The translations under genes were made by a program, and so were the position numbers. Positions 33,701 through 43,100 of a DNA stretch of 64,000 nucleotides are shown here, in pieces. This stretch comes from Undaria pinnatifida (Eukaryota > Sar > Phaeophyceae > Laminariales > Alariaceae). The stretch is taken from assembly GCA_012845835.1 (NCBI GenBank), contig JABAKD010000002.1, positions 16,577,629 through 16,641,628 of the forward strand, read 5' to 3'. Positions within the stretch are counted from its first letter, which is position 1; every line of letters begins with the position of its first letter. The notes beneath the pieces are model-generated. The model was given only the letters and a program-made list of their open reading frames with translations. It was not told the origin of the DNA and ran no database searches.

Positions 33701-34538
33701 GTTACCTTGCGTGTAATACGGTATCAACGTGCTCACCCGTAGGCCTATGCGAAGTATCTACTGGCATAATATATCTACATGAGTGCTGGTACTATGAGTG
33801 CTGGTACTTGGTGGTTGGAAGAAGGATCCGCGAAATTGCTCCGGTAAGTCTCAGCTAACGTAATGCTAAAGTAGACTTGCGGGAGTTTTAAAGACTATCG
33901 CCACGTTCGCACTCATGGCCGACGGTGACCGTGTGGCTGATCGCACAACGTACCGGAATGGTGAAAACGCTCGTCGTGCGTGAGAACGCACGCCCCCGAG
34001 ACATCGCCTCGACTGGTCTCTTTTTTTTTGTAGCGAAGCTGCGCATAGACAAAGGAGAAGACAAGCAATCAACGAGATCGCAGGGTCTTTTCTTGTTGAG
34101 CCGCCCTCGTCCAAAGATGAGCAACCAAGGATTAAGTCCTCTGTGCCTGGGAGACTTCACCTCCGTACAAACCGGGAGAACAGCAGTGTAGCCGAGGACG
34201 TTTTCAGAGCGGAATCGTTGTTTATTGGCGCCATACAACCTTATGTCTTATTCGGACTGCAAACGGGTTTGATAGCCAACTCCCACCCCACCCCACTCCC
34301 ACCCTCTTACCCCACGCCCCGCTGCTGCTCATCATCGACGATGGTTGAATGGGCTCTTTCTACTGCGTGATAGGTGTGGGCTGGTCGAGCTGAGCACTTC
34401 GAGGCGGCTGTGGAGATGGCAGGCAGCCTGGCAGAAGCGAACGCTTCTGCACAGCTCGGAAAGTACGAGGGGCCCCACCCTTCGATAAGCGGGAACTCGT
34501 CGTTGCACGACCCGAACCGCGGGTGGCGGCCGGCTTGA
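24445..34538 (+). CDS. FBA: Class I fructose-bisphosphate aldolase, 6 exons
   Basis: Exons are 24445-24723, 27649-27971, 29765-29939, 31116-31235, 32272-32493 and 34374-34538, giving 427 residues. The enzyme splits fructose 1,6-bisphosphate into DHAP and glyceraldehyde 3-phosphate through a Schiff-base lysine, in glycolysis or the Calvin cycle. All catalytic positions of the class I family are present: D88 (ADEST), K161 (GVK), K200 (RFAKW), E243 and E245 (VEPEL), K285 (LLKP, Schiff base), S328 (LSGGQ) and R365 (FGRSLQ). Introns are phase 0 except the second (phase 2, splitting W201), and all junctions agree. Residues 1-55 extend beyond the cytosolic form and include a hydrophobic run (about 8-22). 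The C-terminus ends NRGWRPA and lacks the conserved terminal Tyr of animal and plant enzymes. The location (anchored, ER-routed or cytosolic) is uncertain; the family is certain. Confidence 0.96.
25380..26170. repeat. Two near-identical tandem copies of a 400 bp unit
   Basis: The copies start at about 25384 and 25784 and differ at few positions, implying a recent duplication. Open frames occur in both copies on both strands, but neither resembles a known protein. No LTR-like termini are obvious. Confidence 0.9.
26485..26775 (+). mobile_element. tRNA-derived SINE, forward, with tRNA-like head
   Basis: Box A-like 'tggcgtatcaggttac' and box B-like 'gagttcgagcccc' are spaced as in a tRNA. The shared body follows ('cggaaagcgcgagagcgtga', 'gcgcgataaaaattgaaggc', 'cacggcttgtccagaagctg'). 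Confidence 0.75.
27649..27971 (+). CDS. FBA: Aldolase exon 2
   Basis: After the TTGGCAG acceptor it reads [10 protein letters not shown] and runs to RFAKW, including two catalytic lysines. The donor GTGCGT is in phase 2. Confidence 0.95.
27972..29764 (+). other. Aldolase intron 2
   Basis: 1.8 kb. An M1-type left end 'gacgcatgctgcggtagagt' lies at about 28249 and a related right end near 28615. Dispersed repeats occupy 29177-29400 and 29508-29600. Confidence 0.65.
29177..29400. repeat. Dispersed repeat, also at 31655-31900
   Basis: The two share 'gcatcggacag.tcacgatct', an interior rich in 'agatca', and 'cacccgg.aacata'. Both lie in aldolase introns. Confidence 0.55.
29765..29939 (+). CDS. 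FBA: Aldolase exon 3
   Basis: It completes the split Trp codon, then reads [18 protein letters not shown] up to [20 protein letters not shown]. The donor is GTAGGA, phase 0. Confidence 0.93.
29960..30320. repeat. About 47 bp tandem repeat, about 8 degenerate copies
   Basis: Units carry 'catgtgtagcgataaaacag' followed by 'gagagtgcggtc'. The array begins just inside aldolase intron 3. Confidence 0.85.
30565..30755 (+). mobile_element. SINE fragment, forward, lacking the tRNA head
   Basis: It shares the body 'aaccctatccgcgataaaaa', 'accgggggggagaagggaag' and 'gttgagctggagagta' with the longer copies. Confidence 0.7.
31116..31235 (+). CDS. FBA: Aldolase exon 4
   Basis: The CGTAG acceptor and GTAAGA donor bound 40 codons. 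They include [12 protein letters not shown], which carries the Schiff-base lysine K285. Confidence 0.95.
31236..32271 (+). other. Aldolase intron 4
   Basis: About 1 kb. It holds a short 'taccac' rich stretch (31500-31600), one copy of a dispersed repeat (31655-31900) and MITE M1 copy 2, which ends only about 36 bp before exon 5. Confidence 0.7.
31964..32235. mobile_element. MITE family M1, copy 2
   Basis: It starts 'gacgcgtgccacgatggagg' and ends 'actctaccgtagcacgcgc'. It is 272 bp. Confidence 0.75.
32272..32493 (+). CDS. FBA: Aldolase exon 5
   Basis: After TTTGCAG it encodes 74 residues, with [12 protein letters not shown] (phosphate-binding loop) and [17 protein letters not shown]. The donor GTGTGT is in phase 0. 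Confidence 0.95.
32494..34373 (+). other. Aldolase intron 5
   Basis: 1.9 kb. It contains the three-copy array at 32615-32865; the rest shows no clear element. Confidence 0.7.
32615..32865. repeat. About 90 bp tandem repeat, 3 copies
   Basis: Each copy contains the palindrome-rich core 'cgtacagctagctagctg' and 'agtaccgtgtcaggggctga'. Confidence 0.85.
34374..34538 (+). CDS. FBA: Aldolase exon 6 (terminal)
   Basis: The GATAG acceptor leads to [20 protein letters not shown] and [12 protein letters not shown], matching the C-terminal helix of the family, then an unusual tail and TGA at 34536-34538. It is shadowed by a longer open frame on the opposite strand. Confidence 0.9.
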   Translation: MWAGRAEHFEAAVEMAGSLAEANASAQLGKYEGPHPSISGNSSLHDPNRGWRPA

Positions 34539-35990
34539 TTCCAAAAGAGAACTCTGCCGTCCAAATTAGCTACCCCAAAGCTCTTATCGCAGTGTTCTAA
34601 AGAAGCGCGGCATGTTTTTTCTGTTTTTCTTGCTGGTCGGGTGGGGGGGAGGTGGGTGGGTGGGTGGTACACAATTCTTGATTACTCAACCCAGTTTGCA
34701 GCGCCTGAGGTGTAGTGTTCTTTGACTGGGTGAGACGCTGGTAATGCATCGGGGAATCCCTCAGCGCGCAGGCTACAGTGGTTATAGGTCGACTCGAGTC
34801 CGTGTGTTTGTTCTAAAGAGAATAATGTTTGGGGGCGTTTTCAGTGCTAGAGGTGTCTACCTGACTAAGACGGTTTGTTCAAAGGTGTGGAGTACACTTA
34901 AGCTCTGAGTGGAGGTGGTCTATTCCCTAGTCTAATGAACAGAACAAAAAAGGCTTGAAGTAAACATATATTGTGGACAATTTTCGTGCTGTTTTCCGTC
35001 GGTGGCTCCGACACTCATCTTGACCGTCTTGGCCGGCAAGCATGATACCGGACGCACATTGTCTTTCTCCAGGTAGCATTCGATGGGTACTTCGACCGTA
35101 ATAAAGCACATACCGGCGAGCGCAACTTGCAGTTCCTAAGCCCTGGAGTCTGGCTTTCAATCCACGCCATAGCTGCTACCGGTTCGCTCATCGTCATTTC
35201 GTTGTAGTTCCAACCGTTGTTCTCGACCCCAAGAGCAGTCAGCGAAGAGGTCTCACTGAAGGTCGCACCTCTATCCGCACAAACAAGCCGCACATCGTCT
35301 AGTCTACACTGTAACGTTTTTTGTTGTATTATATTTGTCTGCACCAAGGTCAATTGCATTCCTCCTGAACCACCCTTTACGGCAGGTCAATATCTCCCAG
35401 CACTGATTCCTGCTGGAAGGCCGCGTCGGTCCCCCCCCCCCCCCCCCCTTCGTGTACAGAAAACGCTGACCCATCGCCAGGCTTGTCCTGCTATGCGCAA
35501 ACTATGATACAGTTCAAGATTTTCCGTATTGGCGCGGAGTCATTCCTTCGAAACGCCAATCTGAATCACACACGACGCAAAATTCGACCAGAGCTCACTA
35601 AGGCACGGTAGCATGTATTTAACATGGAGAAATACCCTCGCGAGACAGAAAACGCGGGTAAACCCCGGTGATGGAAACCCCGAGGCGTCACCGAAACCAA
35701 CCAACCGCCCAAACCCCTTCATATAGAATCAACACAAAGACGCAACATTCGTAGGTACAACAATCAGCGTTGTGGCGCATTCACCCACAGTCGTTCTTCA
35801 AAGACATGCGTACAACAACCAGCTGTGTGGCGCTTCCACCCACAACTGTTGTTCACTTCGCAATCGACAACTTCCACTGGTGCAAGCCGGACACTTTTAA
35901 AGCCTAGTGCGAACAGTGTCTGCCGGTGTCAACCGGCCACATCCAAAGCCTAACGCGAAACGTGTCCGAATTTCTTGGTCAGACGCTTTT
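34539..35990. other. Intergenic region between convergent aldolase and KH genes
   Basis: Both 3' UTRs must lie here. It also contains a coding-like, frameshifted minus-strand stretch (34932-35395) and a run of about 17 C near 35430-35447. Confidence 0.6.
34932..35395 (-). pseudogene. Unidentified, possibly disrupted coding segment
   Basis: Two overlapping minus-strand frames both look protein-like. The first runs through CRLDDVRLVCADRGATF and ENNGWNYNEMTMSEPVAAMA to about 35120. The second, one frame over, reads CFITVEVPIECYLEKDNVRP and PAKTVKMSVGATDGK to TAG at 34934-34932. Together they could be one gene with a frameshift, or two exons joined by a tiny intron. I recognise no family, and chance cannot be excluded. 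Confidence 0.3.
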
Positions 35991-37124
35991 TCAAAGCCTA
36001 ATGCGCAATCCACTATTCGACGTGAAGTATTCCGCCCCGCAGGCGGGGGCGGCAGCAGCGGCCGGCGGCGAGCGAGTGCTGTGAGGGGAACACGTAGAAG
36101 ATCCGCTGTAGCTGCCGCTGCTGCAACTTCTGCTGCCACTAGCCGCGGTTGCAGCTCCCGCACGCTGTCCACCGCCGTGGTCATAACCGCCGTACGCCTC
36201 CATCATAACCGACGTAGGCGGTGCAATGCCGGAGGTCGCGCTTTGTGGGGAAGGTGAAGTTGCTGCCGCCGCCAACGCCGCTGGTACCGACCGGTTGTCA
36301 CCAGCGTACGGAGAGTGGTTACTGTGCCCCACGTTACCGTGCCCGCCCCGCAGAGCACCAGTTCCCGCGGTGTTACCTTCTTGAAAGAAGGACTTCGTGC
36401 GGTGTCCTCGCCGTGTATGGTGGCGGTCGGCGGCTTGTCTTCCGACCGAGACACCGGCCGCTGCCGCCGCCGCCACCTTGTCCACAAGGAGGAGGCCCGC
36501 AAGAAGCCGCTCCGCTTCGGACGCCGTCTCCGCCGACATCCGACTAAACCTACCTCCACCCCGCTTTGACGGTAAGCGAGCACTCTTCGCTGTCGCTTCC
36601 GCTCCCGACACAGGCTCCACATCCGCCACGACACTCACAGGGCATCCAGTCTTCGTCGCCGTCCCCGATGCACATCCGACCGGAATATCGCAACCCCCGG
36701 AGGAGGAACCTGCCTCGTTGCCACCAGGAGAACTATGGTGCGAGTTCTCTGGCGATGACGCGTGACCCGCTTGCACGCTGCCGCCATCGCCAGAGGGACC
36801 CGAGCGCGTCTCTTCGGTGGCCCGCGCTCCTGCTGAGCTGCAGGCGCCTGTTTCTGTGATCGTCGCCGCTGTACCTGCCGCCGACGCCACCACCGACGTC
36901 GCCATCCCCTCTGGAAAAGTAGGACTCGAGCGAGAATTTTCCCCCACGTCTTCCGCTGCTGGTGTTTCAGTTGCGTTGCGGTCGTGTAGCGCTTGGTTTT
37001 GATCTTCGAGGGTGCTGCCAACACCAGTGTCTCCTCGAACACGGTCCCGACTTTCTTGCCTCGCCTCGCCGTCTACCTTCGGTCGGCCAGGCGCCGCGTT
37101 CAATGTCTCCGGTCCAGTTACGAC
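35991..37124 (-). CDS. KH gene, terminal exon: low-complexity tail
   Basis: 377 codons rich in Ser, Gly, Ala and Thr, starting VVTGPETLNAAPGRPKV after GTCAG and ending at TGA 35993-35991. A short predicted helix (ASEAERLLAGLLLVDKVAAA) is the only ordered-looking part. Confidence 0.78.
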   Translation of the reverse strand, partial: VVTGPETLNAAPGRPKVDGEARQESRDRVRGDTGVGSTLEDQNQALHDRNATETPAAEDVGENSRSSPTFPEGMATSVVASAAGTAATITETGACSSAGARATEETRSGPSGDGGSVQAGHASSPENSHHSSPGGNEAGSSSGGCDIPVGCASGTATKTGCPVSVVADVEPVSGAEATAKSARLPSKRGGGRFSRMSAETASEAERLLAGLLLVDKVAAAAAAGVSVGRQAADRHHTRRGHRTKSFFQEGNTAGTGALRGGHGNVGHSNHSPYAGDNRSVPAALAAAATSPSPQSATSGIAPPTSVMMEAYGGYDHGGGQRAGAATAASGSRSCSSGSYSGSSTCSPHSTRSPPAAAAAPACGAEYFTSNSGLRIRL

Positions 37125-40100
37125 CTGACGACGTCAAACAATCAGGAGGCCGCGATAGTAAAAATAATGGTACGCGACGAAGATGATTGGTGCTGAAAAG
37201 AAATGGTGGAGACTAAAATTTGTATGGTCGTAGGGTATAAAGGGTGCCAAGTGCCCCGGCCTTATCACATGGGTACGGCGTGCCTCGGTTTTCTGATTTA
37301 AACACAGTATCTACCGCTGCCTCTGAAACGTTATCGGCTACGACACGGACGGCGCCGAGCAGGAACAAGCACGTTTATGTGTTTGTGCTATTGTCATCCC
37401 GTCTCCCCCGTTTCGGCGTTACGATTTATGGCGGTTGCCCCTTTTTCACCCTGCAGGTGCTATCGCCTGCCTGGACGGACAGGTCCGATTTATAGCAGTT
37501 ATCCCCTTTTCACCCAACAGGCGTTTTCTCCTGCCTGAACGAACAGGTCCGCCTCCCCTTCTGTCAGAAGGCGCTCAGCGAACAGCGAGCAAAAAGGAAA
37601 TACAATACTCAAGCAACCCTCGCGTGAGTGACCAGAACAGAACCAGATGCACCCCTAGTCGGTTCCTAGGTCCATACTGTCCAATCTTACTACACTGTCG
37701 TCGTCGGCAGGACGCTGACCAATCTTACTGCATTCGAATCAGGTTAATTCCGTATCTAGTACATTATTTTGCCAGGACCTATTTTCCAATACCTTTCCGT
37801 TTCCCCCGCGCACATGTCATTTCTTGACTACACTGCAAAAAATAACTGCAGTTGTCCCGAAAACACTGTCCCCCAAAGCCTCGGGTGCGATTTTGAACGG
37901 GGAAAACACGAAATAATCACCGCAAAAAACGGACAGAAGAAAAAATGCGCGGACCGCTGAGACCTTAACCTTTCACAACAGCACAAAAATACGTATATCA
38001 CTTCGGATATTCTATGCATCATCCATCCGTTCGTTCGTATGTCCGTACGTCTGTTGTGCGTTCCCGCCTCACCGCATCTTTGTTCCCACCGACCGCGAAA
38101 CCGTTGCCGGCGCTTTGGCCGCCGTTTTGAAGGTCCGACCCGCTTGTCGGCGCTATGGATCGCAGGCTCGATTCGTCGCTACCAGCCGAAGCACTGATAA
38201 ACCGGCCAGCAATGCCTACCACCTCGCTGCCGGAGCGCGTGTCCTGTGGTCTGCGCGCCAACCCCTCGATCTGGAGCCAAAAAGCGAGGACGGGGGGGAA
38301 GCCGAGAAAAACAAAAAAAACGGCGGGCTTTGCGCGATGTCATTCCAAACAACGGAACACAGCGCATGGTGGGGTTCCGGCAGACTACTGCTTCTTGCGT
38401 AGGTGGGAAAATTGGGCGCGGCGAGTAGTGCGCACGGGGGCGGAAGGGGTCGAAATTGTAGAACTGGGCTTTTTTAACACTCCGAGGCTTGGGTGTCCAG
38501 ATCTGAACCGCGCGGTCACCATACGTGACCAGGTGCACCGACCGGACCTACGTTGCCGCGGATGCCTCCCCTTGTTAATGCCGACTTCCTTTCGACCAAG
38601 AACGAAACAAGCCAGGAAACCTGGATTCAACAAGAGGGGACGGGGGGAAGCCACAAAATAATGCAATCCGGACACTTGAGCGAGCAGGGGGCACTCATCT
38701 CATGCATACCAGTAGTCTTAAGATGGTTGACCGTCTTATCCCCATAATGCCGGGACGGAGCACGTCGGGTTTTCACCGACCAGGAAGACATCGCGTGCAC
38801 CAAGAACGAAGCCCCGTGAGGTGTTCGTCGAGTCGCTCGGAGGGCGAGCTGCATCCTACTGAGAACCACGCGTGAGGCAGACTTCCGCGCTGCTTGTGCG
38901 TACTTTCTCGCATATGGATGGCAGCTTCGAGTGAAAGTGTGTTTTTGCTTTGGGGGGGGGGCACAGAAGGATACAATCTGGAAATCTGACTGGCGGAAGA
39001 AGGGAGGGGTTAGGGGGATAGAGGGATAGGGGGGAGGCCCACCCACCCACCCACCCACCCACCTCACGCTTGGCCGCAGCGACGGCATTCGGTTCTCCAG
39101 AGATATGAACCTCCGCCATGGCGTTGTCCCCACCCGTGTCGATCTCAATGGTAGTAATGCCGGCTTTTCCCCTCATTTTTTCTAAGACAGCTTTACCCCG
39201 GCTCGTCAGCTTGAGCAACGCTTCTGGGGGAACTTTGACGTCCGCCCGCCTGGCGCGGATCTCGTCCAGCTGTTTGAGGACGGAGTCGCGCAAGGGGGGG
39301 CAGTGTCGGGGCGTTCATGGTTGGTGTATTTTAGTGTGCGCGGAACTTGTTTTCCGTCAAAAGTTCGACAGGGTGAGTCGGAAAAAAATCAATGCAAATC
39401 AACAAACGTTCGGAATGCAAAACCCTCTGCACGATAAGCATGAATAATAAGGGACAACCTGTGACCACGGGTTGTCCAGAAGATGGGAAGTAAAACGTGA
39501 TGATAAAACAGAAGAGCGGTCAAGGGTAGGCATGGTTTAGAAACGGTGGCATGACCCTCAACGCGAACATGCAGGGCGAACAGCTTCACCCCGCTCGAGC
39601 AAATCACCCTGCGGCAAGGGTTGTCTTTTTTAGCTAGAAGTTTCTCATCGACGGAGCCCCTCACCTGAGGAGTTGCCGTAGAGGTCCCTCTATAGTGCCG
39701 GTTGAGCAGTGCCTTTTGCCCGCTATAGTGCCAATGAAATCGCTTGGCACAGAGGGGAACAATCCGTAGTGGCAGTATGCGGAGTAGTGCCGGTTGCTGC
39801 TATAGTGTCGGTGTTTCCCTTTATAGTGCACATACCGGCACTATAGAGGGACCACTGCTGTACCGTCAACTGAAGAGCTACCGAAAGTCTTTGGACCCGA
39901 AGTGAATGTTTACCCTGTTCTTCGCTAGATACCTATTAAATAGCCCGTACGGTTTTGTTTGTCGGGCTTAGCTGATGAGTTTTCTCGAGGCGGATTTTGT
40001 GAGAGGATTTTGTGTGAGTATTTTGTGTGATTATTTTGTGTGAGGTATGCAACTCTTACAGTGAGAACTCTGAAAAGAAAATCGATTCTACTTCTTCTGT

Positions 40101-43100
40101 AGCACGCTGCTGAACCGTGACCTGTCCATGCACTCGGAACGGGGAGTCCGCGGTCTAGAAAAAATATAGTGCCCCCAACGCCGTGTAAAATAGCAGAAGG
40201 TGTCCGCAACGGAGGGGGTAACGCAGTCGCGCTCCTACCCTTCCTCATCTCACCCGCTGGCGAAGCTTTCTGGCTCCTTCTTGTGCAGCCTCGTAGGACG
40301 TGGCTCGGCCCCTGCACACCCCGTCTGTGACCTTGAAAACAATGCCTCCCATACTCTGGGACAGTTTTTTTATGGCCTTTCCATGCTTTCCGTAGAGAGG
40401 CGCCACCATCCACTCCTCTACGTTAGCGGTAACCTCCAGGGTCGACCACTTGGCAAACGCCTTTTCGATCGCGTTAACCTTTTGCCGCGAGCGGTATTTT
40501 TCGTTGCCGTTGTTGTGACCGCGCATGATTTGGGCGGTGGTAGAAATGTGGAGCCGAACGCGGGGGGGGGGGGGAAGGGAGGGGCACTAGTTTGTTGCTA
40601 GCCTTCATCATTTGACCATCGCGGAACAGAACAAAACGGAGCGAGGGGGGAGGTACTCATTTGGGGGGGGCGTACTCATTCATTGCTTGCCTCAGTCATT
40701 TAGCCATTTTCCACCCATCGGTTTAGAGACAGACGACCGTCCCTACTCCTGACAAAGACACCTCCAACAGTATTGTCAGCCATCGCCTTAACTGGTGTAC
40801 GTTAGGGCTCCCTCGGTAGTGCCGGTTGAGCAGTACCGGTTGCCGAAGCAGCGCCGGAAAAATCTCTAGGCACAAATGGGAACAACCTATAGTGTCAGTG
40901 TGCGGAGGAATTAGTGCCGATTGCAGATATGGTGACGCATACCGGCACTACTGAGGGTCCACTTCTGTATCCAACAAGGGTGTATGTAACACGGCCAACC
41001 GCATCTGAGATACACCGATGGACCGACTTGGGGCGTATTCGCTTATGCACATGCCCCCCCCCCCCCCGGCGACAGTGTGCGTCCCGTCCCCGTGGAGGAG
41101 TGCGCTATCGTATCAAATTCTCCAACATCGGACAGCCAAGCCAGTTTCGACGAAATCCTCGATCTCACAGCCGAGGTGTCTGCTTGATTCATACAAAAAC
41201 AATCCCAGCCCCCGCCTCCGCCCCCGTCCATATGGTGATGTTGACGGCCATGTTCTTACACTAGCTCACTTCCCTGAACAATGGCCCCGTGGCCACAAAC
41301 GAGCCTAAAAAAATATCCCGATGGAAGAAAAACAAGTGTGTGGGCACCGAGGCTTAATAATAAGAGAGAGCAAAATAAGAGAGAGTGAGACAAGACAATA
41401 TTAATAGTTCAGCTAACGAGCGGGCAAATCGCCTGGGAATAAAATGGTGAGAACGGAGTCACGTAGAATTAGTGGTGGAATAGTAATTTCAAGTGTAAAG
41501 GTGAAGAGAGAACGCCGGTTAAGAGAGGTGCTCTCGGCCCGATCCATACCTCCCTTCAGTAGGGGTACTCACTGGCACAAAATACATCTCACCGCTGATT
41601 GCACCGCCCCTGCCTCCCCCATGACCCGCACGCACGAGCACGGCCAATCGGCCAACAGCTGTACCCTCCTTTCGCCCTGCCACCCGCCGGGGTAGGTAAC
41701 AGCACCCAACATGCGCCCTGCCGCCCCCGCCATCGCCGGTTCTAGGGTCCGGCTGTCGCCGCCTGCCGAGCCAAACGCCGTGGCAGCTGCGGCTGCGTTG
41801 GCTAGCGTAAGAGCGCTCGATACTTCACCCAGGGCTTCGCGATGGACGGGCACCTGCGGTCGTGTTGTCCGCCACGATGAAGAGTTAGGGGCGATATTGG
41901 TCGAGGTATGACACCATGACCAGGGTAGCGCCTAAGTTTTTATGATGCTTCTCACGACCCACGAAAACCTCACTACTCTGAGAAAAAAGGGCTCCCCACG
42001 GCCCACGAAAAAAACGACAGCAAAAGAAAACATTACAACCGCGCAAAACCCAAATGAACAAAGCCATGCATGGCCAAGGTATGTGACGAATCATGTTTCA
42101 TGTTACGCGAACGGCGTTCCTACGACATTGCGAATCTTCTCAGCTCAGAAGTCCCGTGAGCCTGACAAACTTTTCTCAGACCCGTGATACGATAGCGGCC
42201 GTAGCACGTTTTTTTTTGTATAGAACGGTTTTTGAATGGCGGTGCCCCTTAGCCCCAAATCGTCGGAATTTCGTGTTTCTTTTAGCATGATTTTCGCTGG
42301 AATCCCCAGATCAGTTCTTGGGAAAGGTCTAAGGCTCCTCAAGCGAAGAGCCTGCCTCAGAAACACAATGGTTGGTGCATCCCTACCGTAGCACCCGTCG
42401 CAACCTCTATGCTAGCACGCTTCGGTCGCGAAGGCAGAACGCGTGCGATTGTCTTGATGGAGGAGGCGCATACTAGCGTACAGGCTAGCGTAAGAGCGCT
42501 CCATAAAAAGCGTTCGATATCTCACTAGTATATAAGATAGGGCGCTGTTTACAGACACAGGCCATCACCCTCTTGCAAGTCTCTTTTCTAGGCAGGTTCC
42601 ACGTTGGCCACCCACTTCAGGCAATACCATAACCTCACCCAGTACCAAAGCTTGCGAACGGGAAACTGCATCGGATATCCACCGCCATAGAGATCGACAT
42701 TAGAATTAGAAAAAGACCTCCGTTCGACCAGGGCCATACGTACTACACAGTAGTTTTGTCACTTTTAAGGACTCGTTTTTCAGCGACTCAGAATCATTCT
42801 CGCGAGCGCCTACCCCAGTGCATGCCTTGGGTTTCACGTTATGAACCGCCATCGAATTGTTTCTTACGCTGCACCAACAAAGAACCCAATTTTACGTTTG
42901 TTTTTCGTGTGAGAGAGCGAACCGCGCGCGCGTGTGACGTAGCCTCGTTATTCAGTAGGGGTTCCCCAACAAGGCGGTCTAAGTAAGGCGATATCCCGCT
43001 ATAAGGCGGTTAAAATCGCTCGGGATAACTGGGGAATGGCACTACAGTACTCATGACCCGGCATAAATGAGGGGCCTTCCCTCCATAAGGCGGGCATAGT

